From an uncultured Ignavibacteria bacterium (GTDB lineage Bacteria; Bacteroidota; Ignavibacteria; SZUA-365): DNA of 47,183 nt. This document shows positions 1 to 7,742 of the stretch, piece after piece. How positions within the stretch are numbered: position 1 is the stretch's first letter; every line of letters starts with the position of its first letter. The notes under the pieces are model-generated. The model was not told the origin of the DNA. It saw nothing but the letters and a program-made list of their open reading frames with translations, and ran no database searches. The translations under genes were made by a program, and so were the position numbers. The DNA lies in the NCBI GenBank assembly GCA_913061095.1, contig CAJXVM010000029.1:1-47183 (forward strand), read 5' to 3'.

Positions 1-52
1 GACACCGCTGTGCGTTCAGGCGATACTTCTTCCTTTCGTTAAAAACTCCCGT

Positions 53-304
53 TTACACAAAATCCTGGACACTACCAGTCTCCGTGATCCTTTCCGGGAA
101 TCGCGACACGTAGAACACCATCAGATTCAGTGCCAGGAATCCCCCGACTCCAAACCCCGGGTCAGCCTGCGGGAACACCGTATCACTGACAATGACCGCA
201 ATCAGCGTCACGACGATGAGAGCGATCGAAATGGCAACCCGCGTCCACTCCATCCGGGACTTCTCATCGAGAACCGGGTCAAAGCGAGGTTCGGCTGGTC
301 TCAT
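53..304 (-). CDS. Small hypothetical membrane protein
   Basis: This 83-residue protein has a charged N-terminus, a hydrophobic segment at about residues 22-40 and a second one at about 52-66, so it is probably an inner-membrane protein with two short helices. I do not recognise a family. The ATG lies in an ATGA overlap with the stop of the upstream gene (ending at 301), and a good Shine-Dalgarno (GGGAGG) sits inside the end of that gene, so translation is probably coupled. It is the last gene of a likely operon running from the lipoprotein at 1874. The segment downstream (1-52) shows no recognisable gene. Confidence 0.6.
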   Translation of the reverse strand: MRPAEPRFDPVLDEKSRMEWTRVAISIALIVVTLIAVIVSDTVFPQADPGFGVGGFLALNLMVFYVSRFPERITETGSVQDFV

Positions 305-915
305 TTGTCACCTCCCGAGTTGGGCTTCGTGAGATTCTCAGGGGTACTCTCTACCCCATCCATTATCGTTTCGGTCTTTTGTCTCATCCAGCTCGGGAGA
401 TTCCGATCGAACCGCTTCGCAGCCGAGAAGCGCTCTCTTCTCACGGTCTCCCCTGACTCCGTATTCGTATAGAGCATGATCCCTCGGAAACTCGTGGCAT
501 ACCGGTCGATGGCGCTGCTCGCATACGGTTCGATCCTTCCCTTGAATTCCCGCGCCACCTCCATCGTTGTATCCTTTCGAACGAGTATCTGAACGTTCGA
601 GTCTCCCGTCTCACTGCGATCCTGAACCGTCGTGAAGCCGGTCCGCCAGGTCAGCCGCTCGGAGAAAACTGTTCGAAGTTCCAGGATCCCATCTTCCGAG
701 ACCGTGCCGCAAATGGGCGTGAAGGAGCCGATGTAGCCGTAGAGGGAATCGCCACGATGAAGGATTTCAAGCCGCATCGTACCGCCGTCCTCGAATACAG
801 CTTCCCACACACCGGTCATGTCCGGTCCTTCGTCCGTGGACGCATCAGCGATGTCCTGCGCGAACATCGCTGGCGTCATGAAAACGGCAAAAACCACACA
901 GAATAGTCGATACAT
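301..915 (-). CDS. Secreted protein of unknown function
   Basis: The protein has 204 residues. The ATG at 915 is preferred because it places a classic signal peptide (MYRLFCVVFAVF...AMFAQ) at the N-terminus; the frame stays open to a GTG at 963 that overlaps the upstream stop. The mature part starts with a stretch of the type GVWEAVFEDGGTMRLEI, followed by alternating polar and hydrophobic segments that suggest a beta-rich fold. This resembles small secreted proteins with a GxW lipocalin-like opening, but that is only a fold guess. It lies between the lipoprotein (960-1874) and the small membrane protein (53-304), all on the minus strand and nearly contiguous, which suggests one transcript. 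The function is unknown. Confidence 0.6.
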   Translation of the reverse strand: MYRLFCVVFAVFMTPAMFAQDIADASTDEGPDMTGVWEAVFEDGGTMRLEILHRGDSLYGYIGSFTPICGTVSEDGILELRTVFSERLTWRTGFTTVQDRSETGDSNVQILVRKDTTMEVAREFKGRIEPYASSAIDRYATSFRGIMLYTNTESGETVRRERFSAAKRFDRNLPSWMRQKTETIMDGVESTPENLTKPNSGGDK

Positions 916-959
916 CGTTATAAACCTGTTGTTCCGAACGTAGTATCGGGCCCCGATGC

Positions 960-1874
960 TCACTCATTGAATTCAATTCGAATGTAGGCATCCTCTGCAT
1001 AGAGGAGGCCGCCGGCGGAATACCATCCTTTGGATGTGTTCCAAAATGCATCCGTCTTCCACCATTCACTACCATAATGATACGAATCGATATATTCACG
1101 TAAAACGGTTTCGCCGCGCAGCTCATAAACCCAGGAATCGTTTGCAGGTCTCCATGCGCCTTTGACGGATATTCTCAATGTATCCCATCTCTGATATGTC
1201 GCCAGCAAATTTTTTGGCATCCATCGACGATATTTGCTTTCGGAATACTTGAACTTTGTAATAACATCAGTTCCCCACTCGAAGTCAATTTCGAGGTATC
1301 CACGTATGGTACTGTCAGATTCAAAAGCCTTGGCGGAACCTTCAAACCGAGATCCGTGAAGACCCAGGCGGTCGTATTCATGGTCGGTGAGACTGTAATA
1401 ATAAAGAATTGATCGGCTAGTCATACGGTTTTCCATCAAAAAATCGATCCCATGTATGGTAAGATTACAGGATCGCGATTGATAGAGCGGGCGCAGCTCG
1501 TATAGGAGAAACGGCCACGTTTCTGACCATACGACAGTATCTTCTTCGACTCCACCGACTCTCCAATGCATGATGCCTTCAGGAAGATCAGCCTCCGGTG
1601 CATACCGCAGATTCTCTCCCACATCCGTATCGTACAGCAGATTCGTGAAGGATGTATCGTCGCTGATCTGCAGCCGGTAGGAACTGTAATCATGCCGTGA
1701 GGCCCAGTCGAATGTGTACGGCAGGTAGATGGAATCTCCCGCTGCCGGCTTCTGGAGAAACGGTTTTTCGTACTCTACCGGAGTCGGTTCCTCTGGTATT
1801 GTCGGACTGTCCTCATCACACGCGAGGACTCCCATTACCAGGATCGCAGCGACGATACTTGTGAATCGTCTCAT
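960..1874 (-). CDS. Lipoprotein, paralogue A of a duplicated pair
   Basis: This 304-residue lipoprotein has a lipobox ending GVLAC with Cys19, followed by an acidic Pro/Glu-rich linker typical of surface-anchored lipoproteins. Residues ~35-125 resemble a fibronectin/Ig-like domain (FLQKPAAGDSI... SSYRLQISDD... HWRVGG). Up to residue ~136 it is almost identical to the protein at 3543-4478, with only about four substitutions; the remaining C-terminal part is unrelated and its DNA is AT-richer (about 42% GC in one 60-base sample). The shared part extends upstream through the promoter. The ligand or role is unknown. The abrupt change from identity to no similarity suggests recombination rather than gradual divergence. 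No obvious Shine-Dalgarno precedes the ATG, which is not unusual in Bacteroidota. Confidence 0.75.
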   Translation of the reverse strand: MRRFTSIVAAILVMGVLACDEDSPTIPEEPTPVEYEKPFLQKPAAGDSIYLPYTFDWASRHDYSSYRLQISDDTSFTNLLYDTDVGENLRYAPEADLPEGIMHWRVGGVEEDTVVWSETWPFLLYELRPLYQSRSCNLTIHGIDFLMENRMTSRSILYYYSLTDHEYDRLGLHGSRFEGSAKAFESDSTIRGYLEIDFEWGTDVITKFKYSESKYRRWMPKNLLATYQRWDTLRISVKGAWRPANDSWVYELRGETVLREYIDSYHYGSEWWKTDAFWNTSKGWYSAGGLLYAEDAYIRIEFNE

Positions 1875-2024
1875 AGAGATATTTCTGTGATTTCGTGAGC
1901 AGGCTTGCTCTATTCACGACATTCTTATCGTAAATGTCAAGACCCTTTTCCCTCACCTGCCGACAGTCGTGCTGATGCCCACCGGGTGGATATGCCGAAG
2001 GAAGTTTCGCGTGACGCGAGTTGT
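1471..2024. repeat. Direct repeat, copy A (~554 bp)
   Basis: This segment matches 4075-4628 at a constant offset of 2604 bases, without net insertion or deletion and with only scattered substitutions. It covers the first ~135 codons of lipoprotein A, its start codon, the putative promoter and about 150 bases of upstream DNA. The match ends abruptly at both sides. In both copies the outer edge lies next to the palindrome-like GTGACGCGAG. Confidence 0.9.
1912..1940 (-). promoter_or_regulatory. Possible promoter of lipoprotein A
   Basis: On the minus strand there is a TTGACA box (1935-1940) and, 17 bases further, GTGAAT (1912-1917), about 37 bases before the ATG at 1874. The -35 box is perfect and the -10 is poor (3 of 6). 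The element is largely kept in the second copy. Confidence 0.3.
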
Positions 2025-2035
2025 GCCAGTGGATG

Positions 2036-2064
2036 TTGACATTGCCTTCGGTACTCCCTACCAT
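2036..2064 (+). promoter_or_regulatory. Possible sigma-70-like promoter
   Basis: TTGACA (2036-2041), a 17-base spacer and TACCAT (2059-2064) lie about 45 bases before the ATG of the lipoprotein at 2111. This is a good -35 and a fair -10, and the position suits that gene. Confidence 0.4.
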
Positions 2065-2110
2065 GAAGTGCATTGGATCTCACTCCTCCGTACATACGTA
2101 GAGGATAATC

Positions 2111-2575
2111 ATGATATTCAGCCGACATACACCGATGTTCTTGCTCGTCATCGTTGTATTCCTGCTGTCATGTTCCCATTTAAGGGACTCCTCTCAAATT
2201 GCAGATATGATTCCACATGATGACCTGCGGAGATCCACTATCCTTGATTCCTCACCTGTGGCAGGCGCATCAGTACTGCACGCTTCCGAACTTCGTTCTC
2301 GCACGCACTACTTCCTTCAGAAATGTGGCGAGACACAGATTGTATGGGAAGGTGATTCCGTGATGACCAACTACGTTCCCAAAGCCCTTGAAAACCCCGG
2401 CACTCCGAATTACCGATACAAAGCTGACTTCAGGACTGTCGCGGATTCCTTTTACGTGAAAATTCGATGCATTCAACTGGGGAAATTCGCCTTTGACGGA
2501 GCTTACAACGCTCGTGTCGCCGCCAGGTACATCGAAACCGGTGACGATCGATACCTTGAGCTCATGAAACCATGA
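2111..2575 (+). CDS. Small lipoprotein of unknown function
   Basis: The 154-residue product has a lipoprotein signal peptide with a lipobox ending FLLSC (Cys at about residue 21). The ATG at 2111 is supported by AGAGGA seven bases upstream; a second in-frame Met at residue 9 would also leave a signal peptide. The mature part has two further cysteines and no motif I recognise. It is the only plus-strand gene between the two paralogous lipoproteins and is convergent with the gene at 2631-3500. Because direct repeats flank the pair of genes (2.1-3.5 kb), this segment could have been acquired or could be lost by recombination between them. Confidence 0.65.
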   Translation: MIFSRHTPMFLLVIVVFLLSCSHLRDSSQIADMIPHDDLRRSTILDSSPVAGASVLHASELRSRTHYFLQKCGETQIVWEGDSVMTNYVPKALENPGTPNYRYKADFRTVADSFYVKIRCIQLGKFAFDGAYNARVAARYIETGDDRYLELMKP

Positions 2576-2630
2576 TGAATCCCAATTAGCGTCACCCCTG
2601 ATCATTACCCGTGGTTGCATGCTGTATGGT

Positions 2631-3500
2631 TTACAGCACGACGCCGAGTCCCAGCCAGGGGACCGTCGCGTAATCTCCCCGGCTCGGAAGCTGCACCACG
2701 CCAAGTTCGAACATCGCCCTGCCGGCCTGCATCCGCACGCCGATGCCTCGGCTGAGATTCGAGAGTTCCATCATCGCACGAATCCGTGATGAGACCGGTA
2801 TGTCAAATCCCAGGTACGGTGCCGGTATTGATTCATCATCATCCTCGAAATGACCGTAGCCGATCGTGAGACTGCCATGCCCGATCATGAAGGATCCGCA
2901 GAAATAGTACACCCGGAATCCCTCGGTTCCCCGATCGTATCCTTTAACGGCGTACAGACCGCCTGCCAGTGCCGCCGACTCCGTCACAAGCGGACTGAGT
3001 TTCATTCCGAAGCCGGCCACATTGTCCTCTCCAAGAATGAACGTGCTCATCCCCAAAAACGTGACGAGATTCTTCAGGCTGACGGCAGCGCTGAGGAGCA
3101 TGAACTCGTACAGGGCGATTTCCACGCGGCCATCGGATTTCGGCCATGCCGATGAATGCAGGATGAATCCCGATGCAGGACGCCGTGCGAACTCGGCCAG
3201 AATTTCGGCGGTTGCGGCATCCTGTGTTTCGTTTTCTTCGAATGTGTTTCGTTCCATGACCCTCCTGATATCCCCACGACGAATACGAAGGACCGTCGTA
3301 TCCTGCGCACGCAGGACAAGCGTATCCCCGCTCCAGCGTACGAACGCGCCGCGGAGTGTATCCCCGGCGGTCGAAATCACGGTATAGGGTGTCTCCTTCG
3401 TCTCACTCCCCTCCTCGTTCCCTTCCACTTGCGCTCTGAGAGGTCGGAACCCAGCTATCCCAATCAGGATTACTCCGAAGAACAATAGCCGGACGGACAT
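2631..3500 (-). CDS. Secreted, probably outer-membrane-associated protein
   Basis: This protein of 289 residues has a signal peptide ending near GFRPLRAQ (residue ~24). Residues ~38-85 form a small domain of the type TVISTAGDTLRGAFVRWSGDTLVLRAQD, a pattern seen in secreted Bacteroidota/Ignavibacteria proteins where alternating residues suggest a short beta-barrel or SH3-like fold. The second half is rich in Gly and aromatic residues in alternating strands, compatible with a small outer-membrane beta-barrel. AGAGGG upstream of the ATG serves as ribosome-binding site. It follows lipoprotein B by 42 bases on the same strand, so the two are probably co-transcribed. A 7-bp hairpin (2620-2638) overlaps its stop codon but has no U-tract. 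Function unknown. Confidence 0.65.
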   Translation of the reverse strand: MSVRLLFFGVILIGIAGFRPLRAQVEGNEEGSETKETPYTVISTAGDTLRGAFVRWSGDTLVLRAQDTTVLRIRRGDIRRVMERNTFEENETQDAATAEILAEFARRPASGFILHSSAWPKSDGRVEIALYEFMLLSAAVSLKNLVTFLGMSTFILGEDNVAGFGMKLSPLVTESAALAGGLYAVKGYDRGTEGFRVYYFCGSFMIGHGSLTIGYGHFEDDDESIPAPYLGFDIPVSSRIRAMMELSNLSRGIGVRMQAGRAMFELGVVQLPSRGDYATVPWLGLGVVL

Positions 3501-3542
3501 CCATGACCCTCTGTTACAGTACTGACTGGCGTTTAAAAGGTA

Positions 3543-4478
3543 TTACTTCGTAAACTCAAGCCTGATGAAGGCGTCCTCATTGACGATCAAGCTGTCGGCG
3601 ACATAATCAGATGCTTTCGTAAAGTATCCTGGATTGTACCAATACCACGTGCTTCCACTGAAATGGTACGATGTCACGAATCGCCTGATTCTCTCTGCAC
3701 CTCGCATCTCGAAATGTCCATCATTTCCAGATGCTTCCCATGTACCGATCCCTGCCAATATCAATGTATCACGGGTCTCACCTCTGTACCCCCCTGAAGG
3801 CATCCAAAACAATGCGCGTGTAGCCTGCTCCTTGAATTCCATGGATCGTACCATATCACTTCCCAGATCAAAAAGTATATGAATATTCCACTCGATCTTA
3901 CTATACCTCGGTGTTATTGAACCAAAACCTGCATACATCATTCCTGGCGCGTTTGTTCGCTCCAGTTCTACCGATTGCAGCGTGAAGTTGTACTTGTGGG
4001 TTTCGTATCGAATGGAATCAGTCCATGTTTTACTCCTCACTAAAAAACTGATACCCTCTGTCGTAAGAATGCACGATCGCGATTGATAGAGCGGGCGCAG
4101 CTCGTACAAGAGAAAAGGCCACGAATCAGACCATACGACAGTATCCTCTTCGACTCCACCGACTCTCCAATGCATGATGCCTTCAGGAAGATCAGCCTCC
4201 GGTGCATACCGCAGATTCTCTCCCACATCCGTATCGTACAGCAGATTCGTGAAGGATGTATCGTCGCTGATCTGCAGCCGGTAGGAACTGTAATCATGCC
4301 GTGAGGCCCAGTCGAATGTGTACGGCAGGTAGATGGAATCTCCCGCTGCCGGCTTCTGGAGAAACGGTTTTTCGTACTCTACCGGAGTTGGTTCCTCTGG
4401 TATTGTCGGACTGTCCTCATCACACGCGAGGACTCCGATGACCACGATTGCAGCGACGATACTTGTGAATCGTCTCAT
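3543..4478 (-). CDS. Lipoprotein, paralogue B of a duplicated pair
   Basis: This is a lipoprotein of 311 residues with lipobox GVLAC (Cys19). Residues 1 to ~136 are almost identical to those of the protein at 960-1874, including the Pro/Glu linker and the Ig/Fn3-like domain. The C-terminal ~175 residues are different, beginning after the shared PLYQSRSC. Both C-terminal halves end in a similar acidic short tail (EDAFIRLEF here, EDAYIRIEF in copy A) and share a Tyr/Trp-rich stretch before it, so they may be distant versions of one domain. The gene overlaps the open tail of the recombinase relic by 59 bases. It is probably co-transcribed with the secreted protein at 2631-3500. Confidence 0.75.
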   Translation of the reverse strand: MRRFTSIVAAIVVIGVLACDEDSPTIPEEPTPVEYEKPFLQKPAAGDSIYLPYTFDWASRHDYSSYRLQISDDTSFTNLLYDTDVGENLRYAPEADLPEGIMHWRVGGVEEDTVVWSDSWPFLLYELRPLYQSRSCILTTEGISFLVRSKTWTDSIRYETHKYNFTLQSVELERTNAPGMMYAGFGSITPRYSKIEWNIHILFDLGSDMVRSMEFKEQATRALFWMPSGGYRGETRDTLILAGIGTWEASGNDGHFEMRGAERIRRFVTSYHFSGSTWYWYNPGYFTKASDYVADSLIVNEDAFIRLEFTK

Positions 4479-4628
4479 AGAGAGATTTTAGTGATTTCGT
4501 GAGCAGGCTTATTCTATTCACGACATTCTTATCGTAATAGTCAAGACCCTTTTCCCTCACCAACCGACAGTCGTCCTGATGCCCACCGGGTGGATATGCC
4601 GAAGGCAGTTTCACGTGACGCGAGTCAC
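4075..4628. repeat. Direct repeat, copy B (~554 bp)
   Basis: This is the second copy of the repeat at 1471-2024. Its right edge coincides with an inverted repeat CGTGAC-GCGA-GTCACG (4614-4628) and with the point where the tyrosine recombinase relic loses recognisable sequence. Confidence 0.9.
4516..4544 (-). promoter_or_regulatory. Possible promoter of lipoprotein B
   Basis: This is the counterpart of the element before lipoprotein A: TTGACT (4539-4544), 17 bases, GTGAAT (4516-4521), 37 bases before the ATG at 4478. It carries one change in the -35 box relative to copy A. Confidence 0.25.
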
Positions 4629-5451
4629 GCCCGTGGCCGCTACCGCGGTCGCGGAAGCGGATTTCCTCGCCCAGTCCCGCCTTCCGCACATGTCGTTTGA
4701 ACGCATGGGTAAGCGAGTCCTGCAGGATTCTCCTTCCATTGTACGTGAACACAATTTCATCGGGATGTATTTCGTCGTTCCGTCTTCCCTGCAGCACTCC
4801 GGTGGCAAGAGCGTTCAGGGGAACGGACCTTCTCCGACCTGTCTTCGTTCGAAATGTAGTCGAGTTCTCGATGTGGACAATGCGTGACTTCAGGTCAATC
4901 CTTCTCCATCGAAGCGAGAGGATTTCGCCCTGTCTCATCCCCGTCGCGACGGCGAAGAGCACGACATCCCGGAGCCAGTCGTCAAGGATGCAAGAGAGCA
5001 AGCGGGCAAGGTCTTCCGGGGTCAGAAACTCTGCCGTGCGTTCTGAGACACGAAGCATCTTCACCCCGGCGAAAGGATTCTCCGGTATGTGCCCCCAGCG
5101 TAGAGCGGTATTCATTGCAGCACGAAGCGTGGAGAGTTCCTTGTTCACCGTGATGGCTTGAATTCGCATCCTGCGCTCGGTCTTGAATCGGTCCACATCC
5201 CTCGCCGTGATGGCTGCGAGTGGGACATCACCCAATACCTCCTTCAGACGGCCGAGCGCGTCGCTGTAGAGGCGAACGGTCTTTGGGGCATAGGTCTGAC
5301 CTGCGTGTGTGAGAAACTCTCCTGTGAAGGCTGAGAGGCGAATGTCGCCTGAGGGTGCCTACATCTTCTCAAGCTCCCTGACTTTCCTGAGGGCATCGCA
5401 TTTCCGGGTACAACCGGTGGATTTCCAGCGCCGTCGGATCGAAGACGGCAG
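4629..5451 (-). pseudogene. Degenerate tyrosine recombinase (phage-type integrase)
   Basis: The translated frame shows an integrase N-terminal core-binding (SAM-like) domain (TYAPKTVRLYSDALGRLKEV, then AAITARDVDRFK) and the first catalytic box ATGMRQGEILSLRW with the catalytic Arg, followed by a KTGRRRSVPL hairpin with the catalytic Lys. Upstream, residues like RRWKSTGCTRKCDALRKVRELEK belong to the arm-binding N-terminus but are cut off by an in-frame TAG at 5359-5361, and no start codon follows it that would restore the full domain. Downstream, where HxLRH and the catalytic Tyr should be, the frame runs into the duplicated repeat and stays open meaninglessly to 4420. Both the amber stop and the lost C-terminus mean the enzyme is dead. 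It is probably a relic of an integrated element. Confidence 0.8.
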
Positions 5452-5452
5452 C

Positions 5453-6262
5453 TTATTCCCAATCGAGAAACAGGTGTTCTTCCGCCCGCGACGTAATGAT
5501 CGAAGACGTACCGCCCATGCTGCCGACGCCGAGAATGGACTTCCTCGCATGAAGCTCGACGAGATGCGCCGTCGCGATTTCGACGCGCATGTCGATCGTA
5601 TAGTGTATGCTCATCCGCGGGACGACACCGGACGTTTTTGGCCCGAACGACTCCGTGTATTCCAGCCGCACAGGTACGACGCCACCGTCGCCGGGAGCTT
5701 CCCAGTTCAATGATATGTCTGAGTATTCCAGCAGGCTGTCCGCTTCGAATATGCGGTACATCCGCTGCGCAGCCTCCCGTCGTCCGTCCTCATCGATACA
5801 GATGCCCTTGAATACACGCAGAAGCAGTTCAGGATAGCGCACACGACCGAATCCCCACCGCAGGAGTCCCTCGGCAGGACGTTGAAACGCAGAACCGTCA
5901 CAATATGTGAACGTCGTATCAACTCCCGGATGACGCAGAAGCCGGTAACACTTGTTCGGGACGGGTGCCGCACGAAGCGAATCGGGCGTGAATACATCCT
6001 CGTCGTGCTCGTAGCGGGACCAGCGTACCGTCATATCGCGTACGCATGCCTCTCCGACTTCCTCCCAGGTCTCAGTGCGCACTTCGACTTCATGCGTCGT
6101 TTTCGCCGCGACAGTGCGTGTCAGCTCCGCCGGCGGCACATGCAGGCTCGAATCGTACATGTGCAGCACGGCGCCCGCACGAAGTCCGCCGCCACCGAAG
6201 CAAGCGGTCTGCCCCGCAGCGGTCGACAGGAACAAAAGGGACAGTAGGACTATGCTCAGCAT
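5453..6262 (-). CDS. Secreted hypothetical protein
   Basis: The ATG at 6262 gives 269 residues and a signal peptide (MLSIVLLSLLFLSTAAGQ), with GGCAGGCGGA directly upstream as ribosome-binding site; the frame is open further upstream but without a plausible start. The mature protein has several Cys residues (for example ACFGGGG near the N-terminus, NKCYRLL, TYCDGS and GICIDE), suggesting disulfides in the periplasm or outside the cell. The C-terminal part has alternating residues typical of beta-strands. I do not recognise the family. Its stop codon abuts the remnant of the recombinase, and its start lies 115 bases downstream of the tRNA-Arg gene, so it may belong to DNA brought in by that element. 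Confidence 0.6.
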   Translation of the reverse strand: MLSIVLLSLLFLSTAAGQTACFGGGGLRAGAVLHMYDSSLHVPPAELTRTVAAKTTHEVEVRTETWEEVGEACVRDMTVRWSRYEHDEDVFTPDSLRAAPVPNKCYRLLRHPGVDTTFTYCDGSAFQRPAEGLLRWGFGRVRYPELLLRVFKGICIDEDGRREAAQRMYRIFEADSLLEYSDISLNWEAPGDGGVVPVRLEYTESFGPKTSGVVPRMSIHYTIDMRVEIATAHLVELHARKSILGVGSMGGTSSIITSRAEEHLFLDWE

Positions 6263-6377
6263 TCCGCCTGCCAGGTATGCAGCAGATGACGCGACATCGC
6301 AGGAGAATCCCCAATTTCTTGCATCCCCAGTTGAGCACACAGCGGCACCTGCCGTAATAATGACTCTGCGTGTGTGA

Positions 6378-6454
6378 TGGTACCCCCGGGGTGACTCGAA
6401 CACCCGACCTGCGGTTTAGGAAACCGACGCTCTATCCACCTGAGCTACGGGGGC
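6378..6454 (-). tRNA. tRNA-Arg (anticodon CCU)
   Basis: A full cloverleaf can be drawn on the minus strand. The acceptor stem GCCCCCG pairs with CGGGGGT, the D-arm is GCTC/GAGC, and the anticodon loop TTCCTAA gives anticodon CCT. The T-arm is GGGTG-TTCGAGT-CACCC, A73 is the discriminator, and CCA is encoded. The first anticodon-stem pair (T·C) is mismatched. It reads AGG codons. Confidence 0.95.
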
Positions 6455-6653
6455 AAAATATCATGTGTGCCGACGGCCTGCGGAACACAGCGCCGCGACA
6501 GTTCCGTCGCTGCGTCACGGACAGCAACACCCTGTCAAATATACGCATTCGGGATGTCGTAATAAACATGCCCCGGCCTCCTCCTTCCTGCGGTACCATG
6601 TGCGCAACAGTATCCCGACCGCTGCCGGCACCTGCCTCCACTGGTGATCAATG

Positions 6654-7154
6654 TTATTCGTCCTTCCCATCCTGCATCCGGAGCAGATAATCGGCGAAGT
6701 CCGTCTGCGGCGTGCTGATGGTGTGGTTGCAGAGGGACGTCTGCTCCCTGGCATTGACGGCACAGTAACAACCGATGATTTCCCCTTCCCCGGAACGGCG
6801 GAAACCGCAGGCGCCGCAATGGGACGCCGTGCACGAATGCGTGATGCCATCCGGGTTGATGATATAGCTGTCCCCTCGCCGGGTGCACTCGTAGGCGATC
6901 ACGAAGAAATCCGCTTCCCCGACCAGGTAGGTTATGGGTCCTTCATCTATTCTGACACGGGTCAACCGCTGCCAGGTATCGGTCAGGCGCTGCCCGGACT
7001 CAAGCTCCCTGTTCATGGCGCGCAGGAGATCCGCCTCCGGCATGGTAAGTTCGATGATACCATCTTCCCCGATCACGGCAACAGGGACATTCTGTGCAAA
7101 CGTGGATGAAACTATCGCCGCGGTCAGGCATACGGCGAATATGCATATGCGCAT
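6654..7154 (-). CDS. Secreted Cys-rich protein
   Basis: The start at 7154 gives 166 residues and a signal peptide (MRICIFAVCLTAAIVSSTFAQ), with a strong AGGAGG four bases upstream. The N-terminal half of the mature protein looks helical (PEADLLRAMNRELESGQRL). The C-terminal half holds eight to nine Cys and several His in about 70 residues, including HSCTASHCGACGF, CYC and SLCNH. That spacing suggests a metal-binding or disulfide-stabilised knob, but I know no matching family. It is divergent from the MaoC-like gene at 7296, with about 140 bases between them for promoters. No T9SS sorting domain is present, so the periplasm is the likely location. Confidence 0.65.
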   Translation of the reverse strand: MRICIFAVCLTAAIVSSTFAQNVPVAVIGEDGIIELTMPEADLLRAMNRELESGQRLTDTWQRLTRVRIDEGPITYLVGEADFFVIAYECTRRGDSYIINPDGITHSCTASHCGACGFRRSGEGEIIGCYCAVNAREQTSLCNHTISTPQTDFADYLLRMQDGKDE

Positions 7155-7295
7155 GACTCCTCCTTGCAGACATATACCGATGATAATTCCCATAATAGAA
7201 TGTGGATACCTCGATTGCAAGAAAAACACCGCTATCCAGCCCTCATCCGTTCGATCATGCTGGGTTTTTCCGCGCGCGAGAGATAGATTGCGGGC

Positions 7296-7742
7296 ATGTA
7301 CTTCGAAGATTTTCATCCCGGACTCAGTATCGTCACACCCGAGCGCACCGTGAACGCCGAGGAACTCGACCGCTTCATCGATGTCACCGGACTGCATCTC
7401 CCCATGTTTCTCGACGATGAAAGCGCGCAGGAACTCGGACACCCGCGGCGGCTGGTGACGGGTCCGATGGTGCTCGCGGTGGCGATGGGACTCGTGCGCG
7501 TCAGCGGCTGGTTCGACCAGGTCGTGGCCGTGCTCGAATTCACCGACATGCGCTTCCGCCGTGCCGTGCATCCCGGCGATACGCTCAGAGCAGGCATCGA
7601 GGTGATGGAAATGCGTCCCACGAGCCGATCCGACCGCGGACTTGTTGTGCTCTCCTACACCATCACCAACCAGGATAGCGTCACCGTGCTCGACATGAAG
7701 GGCACGTACCTTTTCCGCCGGGCGCCGGAGAGCGGACAGTGA
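7296..7742 (+). CDS. MaoC-like hot-dog-fold dehydratase
   Basis: The 148-residue protein has the single hot-dog fold of MaoC-like (R)-hydratases. It opens FHPGLSIVTPERTV, has the hot-dog helix region with HPRRLVTGPMVLAVAMGL, then FTDMRFRRAVHPGDTLRAGIEV and a final strand VTVLDMKGTYLFRR. Family members hydrate enoyl-CoA or bind acyl thioesters. The usual catalytic pair (Asp and His five residues apart) is not clear: the position contains LPMFLDDESAQELG, so catalysis is uncertain. It overlaps the patatin gene by GTGA, and the operon continues to a membrane regulator, suggesting a lipid- or acyl-related theme. Confidence 0.75.
   Translation: MYFEDFHPGLSIVTPERTVNAEELDRFIDVTGLHLPMFLDDESAQELGHPRRLVTGPMVLAVAMGLVRVSGWFDQVVAVLEFTDMRFRRAVHPGDTLRAGIEVMEMRPTSRSDRGLVVLSYTITNQDSVTVLDMKGTYLFRRAPESGQ

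Noticed and set aside
1816-2073. Open frames upstream of lipoprotein A resembling the recombinase tail
   Set aside because: They are translations of the direct repeat; the same sequence lies behind lipoprotein B. They contain no integrase motif and represent promoter and leader DNA.
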